A DNA stretch of 35,018 bases from Rhodoferax sp. UBA4409 (GTDB taxonomy: Bacteria > Pseudomonadota > Gammaproteobacteria > Burkholderiales > Burkholderiaceae_C): contig DGQR01000173.1 in the NCBI GenBank assembly GCA_002390825.1, forward strand, positions 1 to 35,018. The letters are read 5' to 3'. A program made the position numbers and the translations under genes. The notes beneath the pieces were generated by a model. The model had not been told where the DNA came from, searched no databases, and saw nothing but the letters and a program-made list of their open reading frames with translations. Shown one piece after another: positions 16,255-23,707 of the stretch. Within the stretch, counting starts at the first letter, position 1; the number at the start of each line of letters is the position of its first letter.

Positions 16255-16863
16255 ATGAAAAAAATTGTGTTGTCCCTGTCGGTTCTGCTGGTCTTGTCGG
16301 GCCTTGTGGGCAGCGTTCGCGCCGAAAAAGCGGACCGCAATAAGCCCATGAATGTGGAGTCCGACGCTTTGCGCTACGACGACCTCAAACAAGTCAGCAT
16401 CTTCACGGGCAATGTCATCCTCACCAAGGGGAGCATCCTGATCCGGGGGAGCCAGATCGAGGTTCGCCAGGACCCCGAGGGCTACCAATTCGGCTTGGTG
16501 ACCGGCTCACCGGACAAGCAGGCCTTTTTCCGCCAGAAGCGCGACGGCATCGATGAGTACATCGAGGGCGAAGGCGATACGATCGAATACGACGGCAAAG
16601 CCGACACCGTGCGCTTCATCAAAAAAGCCCAGATGCGCCGTTTGCGCGGCGCAACGCTGGCGGACGAGGTGACCGGTGCGGTCATCCTCTATGAGAACCT
16701 GACCGACCGTTTCACGGTTGATGGTGCGCCCAAGACAGCCGCAGCCCCTGCAGGGCGGGTGCGTGCCATGTTGACACCCAAGCCCGAGCGGGGCACTGCG
16801 GCGCCGGCTGCCAGTGGTGCTGAACTCAAAGTTACGCCCCAAATCGAGAAGGTCGGCCAGTGA
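16255..16863 (+). CDS. lptA: Lipopolysaccharide transport periplasmic protein LptA
   Basis: A 202-residue periplasmic OstA-like protein forming the bridge that carries LPS from the inner to the outer membrane. A signal peptide (MKKIVLSLSVLLVLSGLVGS, cleavage near VRA-E) is followed by the jelly-roll LptA domain: KPMNVESDALRYDDLKQVS, FTGNVILTKGSILIRG, GEGDTIEYDGKADTVRF. A low-complexity Ala/Pro tail (about 160-202) extends past the domain. The last codon overlaps the lptB start. The usual upstream gene lptC is not here; the preceding gene is the DHH phosphoesterase. Confidence 0.94.
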   Translation: MKKIVLSLSVLLVLSGLVGSVRAEKADRNKPMNVESDALRYDDLKQVSIFTGNVILTKGSILIRGSQIEVRQDPEGYQFGLVTGSPDKQAFFRQKRDGIDEYIEGEGDTIEYDGKADTVRFIKKAQMRRLRGATLADEVTGAVILYENLTDRFTVDGAPKTAAAPAGRVRAMLTPKPERGTAAPAASGAELKVTPQIEKVGQ

Positions 16864-17636
16864 ACGACCTCGTCAAAGACACCCCGGACAGCAGTGCCGG
16901 GCGGCTCGAAGCCCGCCATCTGCAAAAGTACTATGGCAAACGCCAGGTCGTGAAAGATGTGTCGCTGGCGGTTCGCACCGGCGAGGTGGTAGGTTTGCTG
17001 GGCCCCAATGGCGCGGGTAAAACCACCTCGTTTTACATGATCGTTGGTTTGCTGCGGGCCAGTGCCGGCGACATCACCATCGACGGCCAAAGCATCGAGC
17101 ACATGCCGATTCACCGCCGTGCCCGTCTCGGTTTGGGCTACTTGCCGCAAGAAGCCTCCATCTTCCGCAAGCTCAATGTGGAAGACAACGTGCGCGCTGT
17201 GTTGGAGCTGCAGCGCGACGATGCCGGAGCACCTTTGAAGTCCGATGAAATTGAACGCCGGCTGACCGATTTGCTGCAGGAGCTCCGGGTGGAGCATTTG
17301 CGGGAATCGCCCTCGCTGGCCTTGTCGGGAGGTGAGCGGCGCCGTGTCGAAATTGCGCGGGCGTTGGCGACCCGGCCCCGCTTTATTTTGCTGGATGAGC
17401 CCTTTGCGGGTATCGACCCGATCGCGGTGATTGAGATCCAACGCATCATCAATTTCCTGAAGGCCCGCGGTATCGGCGTGCTGATCACCGACCACAACGT
17501 GCGTGAGACCCTGGGTATTTGCGACCACGCATACATCATCAGCGACGGCCATGTGCTGGCAGAGGGCACGCCCTCAGAGATCGTGAATAACGCCGATGTG
17601 CGCCGGGTGTACCTCGGTGAACATTTCAAGATGTAG
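16860..17636 (+). CDS. lptB: LPS export ABC transporter ATP-binding protein LptB
   Basis: A 258-residue ABC ATPase that powers the LptFG LPS extractor at the inner membrane. Walker A GPNGAGKT (48-55), signature LSGGERRRVEIARAL, Walker B FILLDEPFAGIDP and a D-loop/H-loop region LITDHNVRETL match LptB. It starts with GTG at 16860, overlapping the lptA stop (GTGA), which implies translational coupling. The stop at 17634-17636 is immediately followed by the rpoN ATG. The lptA-lptB-rpoN order is widely conserved in proteobacteria. Confidence 0.97.
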   Translation: MNDLVKDTPDSSAGRLEARHLQKYYGKRQVVKDVSLAVRTGEVVGLLGPNGAGKTTSFYMIVGLLRASAGDITIDGQSIEHMPIHRRARLGLGYLPQEASIFRKLNVEDNVRAVLELQRDDAGAPLKSDEIERRLTDLLQELRVEHLRESPSLALSGGERRRVEIARALATRPRFILLDEPFAGIDPIAVIEIQRIINFLKARGIGVLITDHNVRETLGICDHAYIISDGHVLAEGTPSEIVNNADVRRVYLGEHFKM

Positions 17637-19238
17637 ATGAAACAAGGTCTCTCGCTCCGAGTTTCGCAGCACCTGGCACTCACGCCCCAGCTGCAACAAT
17701 CCATTCGCCTGTTGCAGCTCTCCACCCTGGAGCTCAGCCAGGAAGTGGAGCAAATGCTGGATGAAAACCCGTTTCTGGAGTTGACCGAAGAGCGTGCCGA
17801 ACGCGAGGACTTCGGGCTCGATACGGTCGATGCCACGGTGAGCGAAGGCGATCGCCTGAGCGAGCAAGAGCCTGATTTTGCTATCAATTCAGTAGCTGAA
17901 TACGCAAGCAGTACGAGCGCTAGCAGCTCCAATGAGGAAGAATCCGCGCCCTTGTCGAGCAGCGACGAACCCAGCTGGGAGGGCGACGGCACGACCGAAA
18001 TGACCCCGGACGATGGCGAATGGGGCGTTGACGCGAAGGCCAAAGCCAACAACCTGGACGACGATGAGCAGAAACACGCCACCGAACTGGCGCGCTCGGG
18101 CGAGTCATTACAGAATTTTTTGCACCGCCAAGCGGCGGGCCTGCGCCTGAGCCCTGAGGATGCAGCGGCCTTGCGGTTCTTGATCGAGTCCCTGAACGAC
18201 GACGGTTACCTTGAAGAGCCGCTGGTGGAATTGGCCCAAAGCCTGCACCCCGGTGACGAAGAGCAGCTCCACGAACTGGTGCACCACTTCACCGTCGCAC
18301 GGGGCTTGTTGCACAGCCTGGAGCCGGTGGGGGTGGGCGCACGTGACCTGGGCGAGTGTTTGCGCTTGCAGATCCAAGCCCTGTTGCAAACCGCGGATGA
18401 CGATGGCGAATGGGCCCGCATCGAGGTGCTGCAGGTCGCGTTGGCGATTTGCCAACAGCCCATTGAGATGTTGGCCCGCCGGGACATCAAGCGACTGGTG
18501 CAAGCCGGTGCCGGCAGCGACGCGCTGGTGCGCGAAGCGATTGCCCTGATTGCCCGCCTGGAGCCCAAGCCTGGCCGCCGTTTTGTGGATGTCGAGCGCA
18601 ACATTGTGGTGCCCGATGTGCTGGTCGTGCCGATTGGCCGGGTAGGTGGCGCCGCTAAGTTTCGCGTGCAGCTCAACCCCGATGTGATGCCGCGGCTCAA
18701 AGTCCACGACATCTATGCCAATGTGCTGCGCAACCACAAAGCCAGCTCCAGCCATGCCGGGCTGCAGCAGCGATTGCAGGAAGCACGCTGGTTCATCAAA
18801 AACATCCAGCAGCGCTTCGACACGATTTTGCGGGTCAGCACCGCCATCGTCGAGCGACAAAAGAATTTCTTCACCCACGGTGAGCTGGCCATGCGCCCTC
18901 TGGTGCTCCGTGAAATTGCTGACGAGCTGGGCTTGCACGAGTCGACCATCAGCCGCGTCACGACCGCCAAGTACATGGCCACGCCGTTCGGCACCTTTGA
19001 GCTGAAATACTTTTTCGGCTCCGGCCTGGGCACCGAGAGCGGTGGCAATGCGTCCAGCACCGCGGTGCGGGCGCTGATCAAGCAATTTATTGCCTCCGAG
19101 AGCCCCAAAAAGCCCTTGAGCGATAACCAGATTTCCGACATGCTCAAAGAGCAGGGCATTGAATGCGCCCGGCGCACCGTGGCCAAATACCGTGAGGGGC
19201 TGAAGATTGCCCCCGCCTCACTCCGCAAAGCGCTATGA
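17637..19238 (+). CDS. rpoN: RNA polymerase sigma-54 factor
   Basis: A 533-residue sigma-54 that directs transcription from -24/-12 promoters with AAA+ activators. Region I is LSLRVSQHLALTPQLQQSIR and LLQLSTLELSQEVEQMLDEN; region II is long, acidic and serine-rich (about 50-155); the core-binding region and HTH follow; the RpoN box is ARRTVAKYRE (511-520). The ATG directly abuts the lptB stop. Residues 81-97 (FAINSVAEYASSTSASS) are encoded by repeat copy B, inserted in frame within variable region II, so the protein is longer there than typical. Hpf and PTS genes that often follow rpoN are absent; the next gene overlaps by four bases (ATGA). Confidence 0.97.
   Translation: MKQGLSLRVSQHLALTPQLQQSIRLLQLSTLELSQEVEQMLDENPFLELTEERAEREDFGLDTVDATVSEGDRLSEQEPDFAINSVAEYASSTSASSSNEEESAPLSSSDEPSWEGDGTTEMTPDDGEWGVDAKAKANNLDDDEQKHATELARSGESLQNFLHRQAAGLRLSPEDAAALRFLIESLNDDGYLEEPLVELAQSLHPGDEEQLHELVHHFTVARGLLHSLEPVGVGARDLGECLRLQIQALLQTADDDGEWARIEVLQVALAICQQPIEMLARRDIKRLVQAGAGSDALVREAIALIARLEPKPGRRFVDVERNIVVPDVLVVPIGRVGGAAKFRVQLNPDVMPRLKVHDIYANVLRNHKASSSHAGLQQRLQEARWFIKNIQQRFDTILRVSTAIVERQKNFFTHGELAMRPLVLREIADELGLHESTISRVTTAKYMATPFGTFELKYFFGSGLGTESGGNASSTAVRALIKQFIASESPKKPLSDNQISDMLKEQGIECARRTVAKYREGLKIAPASLRKAL
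17878..17927 (+). repeat. Dispersed repeat, copy B, inside rpoN
   Basis: It begins TTGCTATCAATTCAGTAGCT and ends GAGCGCTAGCAGC; 50 positions align without gaps to copies A, C and D. The ends GCTAGCAGC are identical to copy C. It encodes rpoN residues 81-97 in the reading frame with no stop. The T-rich tail present in the other copies is not recognisable here. Confidence 0.85.
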
Positions 19239-20509
19239 ACCAATTGACTCTTTTTCTCCCCTGCGCTGCCGGCGTGGAGGACTTTCTTGCCCCCGAAATT
19301 TTGCAGATCACCGGTCTGCCCCCGGGCTGTATCACTAAGCAGCGCGGCGGCGTAGCCGTGCGCACTGGGTTTGAGCATGCGATGCTGCTCAACCTCTACA
19401 GCCGCCTGGCCCAACGGGTACTGGTCTTGGTGTCGTACACCGAGTACCGCAGTGAGCAGGACCTGTACCGCGCTGCCATGCAAGTGGCGTGGGAGCGCTG
19501 GTTCACGCCGCGCGAAAGCATCAAGGTCGAGGTCACGGCGCAGCACAGCCCCTTGACCTCGTTGAACTTTGCCGCGCTGAAGGTGAAAGACGCAGTCTGC
19601 GACCGCTTCCGCGAAGTGGCGGGCGGCGTGCGCCCGGATGTGAACACCCAGTGGCCGGATGTCCGCATCTTCGCCCACCTGACCACCGACAGCTGTTCGC
19701 TCTATATCGATACCTCGGGTGAGCCCCTGTTCAAGCGCGGCTGGCGCGAAGACAAGGGCGATGCGCCGCTCAAGGAAACCCTCGCAGCCGCCATGATCGC
19801 CGCCAGCGGCTGGGCCTCGGGCGATGCCGATTTGCTGCCCCTCTACGACCCCTGCTGCGGTAGCGGCACGGTGGTCATTGAAGCAGCCCAGATTGCCTGC
19901 AATATCGCAGCAGGCTCGCTGCGCCGCTTTGCGTTCGAGAAGTACAAGCCCTTCCGCTCGGAAGAGTGGGCTGCTATGAAAAAAGAAGCGGCAGAGGCTG
20001 TCGTGAAGCCGGAGGCGGGCCAAAAAGCCTTGATCTACGGCAGCGATGTGTCCTTCCGGATGGTCGACTTTGCCGAGCGCAATGCGCAGCGCGCGGGTGT
20101 GGCTGATGTGATCGAGTTCCGCGGCGGCGATGCGTTGCAGCGCATGCCTCCTATTGATGTGAGCGACACCGGGGGTGGCGTCATGCTGATCAACCCACCG
20201 TATGGCGAGCGTATCGGTATCAGCGGCGTGGCGGGTGAGGGTGAAGGCGCCCGTTATGGCGCGCGTGAGCTGGCGGAGACCGATGAGGGCGTGGACTTTT
20301 TCAACCAGCTGGCCAGCCACTGGAAGAAAAATTACAGCGGCTGGACCGCCTGGATGCTCACCCCCGACCTCAAGCTGCCCAGCAAAATGCGCCTCAAAGA
20401 GTCGCGCCGGGTGCCGATGTGGAACGGCCCGCTGGAGTGCCGCTTGTTCAAGTTCGACATGGTCAAGGGCCGGCTTGCCAAGCCCGGTACACCGGCTCCC
20501 GATGCCTGA
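19235..20509 (+). CDS. THUMP-domain RNA methyltransferase (RlmL N-half/Trm11-like)
   Basis: A 424-residue SAM-dependent RNA methyltransferase. An N-terminal ferredoxin-like/THUMP region (about 1-165, LTLFLPCAAGVEDFLAPEIL ... FAHLTTDSCSLYIDTSGEPL) is followed by a Rossmann methyltransferase: KRGWREDKGDAPLKETLAAA, SAM loop DPCCGSGT (205-212), SDVSFRMVDFAERNA, and the N-methylation catalytic motif NPPYGER (N at 320). This matches the N2-guanine methyltransferase half of E. coli RlmL (23S rRNA m2G2445); the C-terminal RlmK half is absent, as is usual outside gammaproteobacteria. The start overlaps the rpoN stop by four bases and the stop overlaps the PIN gene. The exact target base is inference. 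Confidence 0.88.
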   Translation: MNQLTLFLPCAAGVEDFLAPEILQITGLPPGCITKQRGGVAVRTGFEHAMLLNLYSRLAQRVLVLVSYTEYRSEQDLYRAAMQVAWERWFTPRESIKVEVTAQHSPLTSLNFAALKVKDAVCDRFREVAGGVRPDVNTQWPDVRIFAHLTTDSCSLYIDTSGEPLFKRGWREDKGDAPLKETLAAAMIAASGWASGDADLLPLYDPCCGSGTVVIEAAQIACNIAAGSLRRFAFEKYKPFRSEEWAAMKKEAAEAVVKPEAGQKALIYGSDVSFRMVDFAERNAQRAGVADVIEFRGGDALQRMPPIDVSDTGGGVMLINPPYGERIGISGVAGEGEGARYGARELAETDEGVDFFNQLASHWKKNYSGWTAWMLTPDLKLPSKMRLKESRRVPMWNGPLECRLFKFDMVKGRLAKPGTPAPDA

Positions 20510-20918
20510 GATGGCGCCGGGCATTGTGCTCGACACCAACATCGTCCTCGATTTGTTGGTGTTCAAAGACCCGCTGACCCAGCCCTTGCAGGCCGCATTG
20601 AGCACAGGCGCGCTGCGGTGGATTGCGACTCCCGCCATGCGGGACGAGTTGGAGCGGGTGCTGGCCTACCCCCAAATCGCCAAACGGCTGGCGTTTTATG
20701 CCCTGCTGCCCGAGGCGGTACTGGCCGCGCGCGATGCGCTGGTATACACCGTGGCGGTGGCCGACAAGGCCCCGGTGACCTGCAAGGACCCGGATGACCA
20801 GCGCTTTATCGACCTCGCGGTCGCGCACCAGTGCACTGTGCTCAGCAAGGACCAGGCGGTACTTTGTATGGCAAAAAGGCTGCTAGCGCTCGGTGCGCAT
20901 GCGCGTACCGCTATTTAA
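20502..20918 (+). CDS. PIN-domain putative nuclease (VapC/COG1569-like)
   Basis: A 138-residue PIN-domain protein. Conserved acidic positions are visible: VLDTNIVLDLLVFKDP near the N-terminus, an acidic residue in RDELERVLAYPQI, and KDPDDQRFIDLAVAHQC then VLSKDQAVL towards the end. PIN domains are Mg-dependent RNases, often toxins; no antitoxin-like gene is adjacent, so toxin function is not implied. The ATG at 20502 lies inside the end of the methyltransferase gene (8-base overlap); a second ATG at 20511 is also possible. Residues from about 124 (AKRLLALGAHARTAI) and the TAA stop come from repeat copy C, so the natural C-terminus may have been replaced. Confidence 0.82.
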   Translation: MPEMAPGIVLDTNIVLDLLVFKDPLTQPLQAALSTGALRWIATPAMRDELERVLAYPQIAKRLAFYALLPEAVLAARDALVYTVAVADKAPVTCKDPDDQRFIDLAVAHQCTVLSKDQAVLCMAKRLLALGAHARTAI

Positions 20919-20928
20919 AGCATAGCAA
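20872..20928 (-). repeat. Dispersed repeat, copy C, over the PIN gene 3' end
   Basis: Read on the minus strand it begins TTGCTATGCTTTAAATAGCG and ends GAGCGCTAGCAGCCTTTTTG. It aligns gap-free with copies A, B and D. It supplies the last 15 codons and stop of the PIN gene and ends one base before the stop codon (20930-20932) of the convergent kinase gene, so it fills the whole convergent junction. ATAGC/GCTAT arms at its left end form a small palindrome. Confidence 0.87.
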
Positions 20929-20929
20929 C

Positions 20930-23707
20930 TCAGAATCCGGGCTGGCTGACACCTTTGGCCAAAGGGTTGGTGGCTACGTCCGGCGCAGTGCGCGGGATCG
21001 TGATGTCCACCCAGGTGCCCTCGCCAGGCGGGCTTTGTACTTGGATGCGCCCTCCAAGAACATTGCTCACCAGGTTGTAGACCAGGTACATCCCGAGTCC
21101 GCTACCGCCCTTGCCAAGTTTGGTGGTGTAAAACGGCTCAAAAATGTGGGCCAAGTTGGCCGCGGGAATGCCGCAGCCGTTGTCCCGGTAGTGCAGCAGG
21201 ATCTGCTCACCCTGCGACTCAGCCCGAATCACCATTTCGCCGGCCCCATCGGCTGCAAACGCGTGGTGGACCGAGTTGGTCAACAGATTGGTCATGATCC
21301 GCTCCAGCGGGCCGGGGTAGCTGTCGAGTTCCAGGTCAGGCGGGATATCCAGTGTGACGGTGTGGCCCTTTCCTTTGAACAGCGGCTGTGTGGTGTGCAA
21401 AATTTCCTGCATCACCTCCAGCAACGAGAAATGGCGCCTGCGCGAGCTGGTCTGGTCCACGGCCACCTCTTTGAAGTCGCTGATCAGCTTGGCTGCACGG
21501 GTGGCGTTGCGCTCGATCAACACGCTGGCCTCTTGCAGGCGGAGTGCGCCTTTTTCAACGTCGCCCCGCCGTGCACTGCCGGAGAGCAGTTTTTGGGAAA
21601 ACGAGGCCGCATCTTCGGTCAAGGTGCTTGCGACCGCCAAGACATTGCCGATAGGCGTGTTGAGCTCATGGGCCATGCCAGCCACCAGGCTGCCGAGTGC
21701 GGCCAGCTTTTCACTTTGCAGCAGCTGACCCATGGCGCGCTGTAGCTCTGCATTGCGAGTCTCTACCCGGGCTTCAAGTTCGCGGTTCAGGGTCTCCAGA
21801 TCGGTTTGGATGAGCTTGAGTGGCGTGATGTCGATCATGGTTTCAATCGCACCGGTGATGGTGCCGTCTGCGTCACGCAGCGGCGCTGCGCAGAAGCGGC
21901 CCCACATGCCCTGTGTCTGGTCCGCATTCGTGAAATAGCCTTCGCCCTCCAGCGCCCCGGGCACAAGGGTGCTGGCTCGCAAGTTGTCGCCAAAGAACCG
22001 GGTGATGTCATCGGCCTTGGTACCGTCGACCAGCACATCCAGCAGGCAGGGGCGTTTGGAGGGGTAGATACCGCGCCAACTGTCAGTAGTGCCCACGACG
22101 TCTTGCGCTTTGACGCCGGTCAGGCGCGTCATTTGCGGGTTCCAGAAAGTCACGCGGTGCTGGGCGTCAATGGCAAACACCGCGACCGGGAGGTTCTCGT
22201 AAATCTGCCGGATGCGGTGTTCCATTTCTTGCGCCAGCGACTCGGCCCGCTTGCGGTCGGTGATATCGCGCAGGTTGATGACCGTACGGTTGGAGGTGCC
22301 CACCTGCAGTTCGATCGCAGAGACCTCGGCCCAGAACACGCTGCCGTCTTTGCGCCGGAGCTGGGCCTCAGCCGCCTGCGTCGTGCTCAGAGGGGCGGCC
22401 CCAGCCTCCACGCGCAAATCTTTGAACTGCAGTTGCCGTGCCTCGCTGGCGGAATAGCCGAACATGCCCAGAAAGCGCGGGTTGACCTCTATCGTGTGCC
22501 CACCGGGAAGCGCTTGGATCAGGATCCCGTCCGGGCTGTGGTCAAACAAGTCGCGGTAGTTTTTCTCGCTTTGCTGCAGTGCGCGCGCTGCGATCTGGCG
22601 GCTGCGAATGCCGTACAGCAGCAAGCCAATGATGACCAGCAGACTCCCGAACAATGCGGCCAGCCACACCAGGTAAGGGCGCAAGTCTTCGAGCGGGTTG
22701 GGCGGTGGGTTGAGCACCACCGCATCAGGCGGCAGCAGGTCCGGGTCTATGCGCCAGCGCTGGAGTTGCGGGTAGTCAAACGTGGCCTGCACCGGGGCTG
22801 CTTTCATCGGCAGGGGTTGGGGGGTGCTGCCGCTGATGAGCTGCTTCGCCAGTTCCCCCATCGCCTGCCCCTGGGCAAGCCCCGACACCAGAAAACCACC
22901 CAGAATCCCGGGCCGCATGGCGACATCGCGGGTTACCGCGACCGGCGCTCGCGAGGCGCTAGCCCAAAGGTCTGCAGCCTCCTCGTGGCTGAAGAGGGCG
23001 CCGTTGGCATCCCGGTTGAATGGCAGCGCAAACACCAGGTCCTGCGGCCCCAGTTGTGCCAAGCGCGCTTGCACCGCGGCGGCAGGCATGTCGGTCAGGT
23101 ATTCCACCTCCAGCCGCGGTTGGGCGGCCAAGCCTTCGCGCAGAGTCTCGACTTGGGCCAGGCTGGTGCGGCTTTGGTCGTGTACCACCACAATGCGCCG
23201 GGTGGCGGGGAGCATTCTGAGGACCACCGTGAGGCTGCTGCCCACGTTCACGTCGTCAAACACGCCGCCGATGCGGGTTTCGCGAGCCAATGCTTCCGAG
23301 CGGCTGATCGCCACGCCAGAAAACAACACCGGCACTTGCGGATAGTGGCGTCTGCGGAGTTGCAAAGCGAGGTCCAGGGCATCATCGTCCGAAGCCAGAA
23401 TCAAGGCAGGAGCAGATGCCCCGATCTTGCTCATCAAGACCGCTTCTACCAAGCGGAAATGCTTGTCGCTCGGCGCGACGCGCTTGGTGTCGAGGTACTC
23501 GATTTGCAGGTCAACCGGTGGCGCGACCCCCTCAAGGGCCGTGCGCACACCAGCGAGTTGTGCATCGCTCCACGCCATGCCCGGGTGGTACGACACCAGC
23601 ATCAGCACCCGTGTGCCGTCTCCAGCCAGCGCCGGAGATGCGACGCACCAGAGCCACGCCATCTGCCATAAAACCCGCCTGTAAAACGCTGCCGGCCGGA
23701 ACTGCAT
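20930..23707 (-). CDS. Membrane sensor histidine kinase with ABC-SBP-like sensor and two PAS domains
   Basis: A 925-residue kinase. A signal peptide (MQFRPAAFYRRVLWQMAWLW to SPALAG) is followed by a periplasmic domain (about 30-340) resembling ABC_sub_bind proteins (VLMLVSYHPGMAWSDAQLAG, PALILASDDDALDLAL, VPVLFSGVAI); one membrane segment (about 346-367) follows, then PAS (about 380-495), PAS (about 505-630), a coiled-coil linker (LNRELEARVETRNAELQRAM), HisKA with phospho-acceptor H680 in GMAHELNTPIGN, and HATPase_c with N box NLLTNSVHHA, DNGCGIPAAN and GSGLGMYLVYN. It has no receiver domain and no response regulator is nearby. The ATG shares one base with the stop of the glutamate-synthase-like gene (TAATG), so the two are probably coupled. 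The ligand is unknown. Confidence 0.9.
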   Translation of the reverse strand: MQFRPAAFYRRVLWQMAWLWCVASPALAGDGTRVLMLVSYHPGMAWSDAQLAGVRTALEGVAPPVDLQIEYLDTKRVAPSDKHFRLVEAVLMSKIGASAPALILASDDDALDLALQLRRRHYPQVPVLFSGVAISRSEALARETRIGGVFDDVNVGSSLTVVLRMLPATRRIVVVHDQSRTSLAQVETLREGLAAQPRLEVEYLTDMPAAAVQARLAQLGPQDLVFALPFNRDANGALFSHEEAADLWASASRAPVAVTRDVAMRPGILGGFLVSGLAQGQAMGELAKQLISGSTPQPLPMKAAPVQATFDYPQLQRWRIDPDLLPPDAVVLNPPPNPLEDLRPYLVWLAALFGSLLVIIGLLLYGIRSRQIAARALQQSEKNYRDLFDHSPDGILIQALPGGHTIEVNPRFLGMFGYSASEARQLQFKDLRVEAGAAPLSTTQAAEAQLRRKDGSVFWAEVSAIELQVGTSNRTVINLRDITDRKRAESLAQEMEHRIRQIYENLPVAVFAIDAQHRVTFWNPQMTRLTGVKAQDVVGTTDSWRGIYPSKRPCLLDVLVDGTKADDITRFFGDNLRASTLVPGALEGEGYFTNADQTQGMWGRFCAAPLRDADGTITGAIETMIDITPLKLIQTDLETLNRELEARVETRNAELQRAMGQLLQSEKLAALGSLVAGMAHELNTPIGNVLAVASTLTEDAASFSQKLLSGSARRGDVEKGALRLQEASVLIERNATRAAKLISDFKEVAVDQTSSRRRHFSLLEVMQEILHTTQPLFKGKGHTVTLDIPPDLELDSYPGPLERIMTNLLTNSVHHAFAADGAGEMVIRAESQGEQILLHYRDNGCGIPAANLAHIFEPFYTTKLGKGGSGLGMYLVYNLVSNVLGGRIQVQSPPGEGTWVDITIPRTAPDVATNPLAKGVSQPGF

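Noticed and set aside
19969..20030. Another repeat-like segment (GCTATG...AAGC...GGGCCAAAAAG) inside the methyltransferase gene
   Set aside because: Only the ends resemble the repeat; the interior does not align, and the encoded WAAMKKEAAEAVV stretch fits the expected variable linker of the methyltransferase.
20502..20918. A toxin-antitoxin pair around the PIN gene
   Set aside because: No small antitoxin-like ORF with a plausible start lies next to it; its upstream partner is an RNA methyltransferase and the downstream gene is convergent.
21806..23671. Long plus-strand open frame opposite the sensor kinase
   Set aside because: It is an antisense shadow of the kinase gene with no recognisable domain and a composition typical of out-of-frame high-GC sequence.
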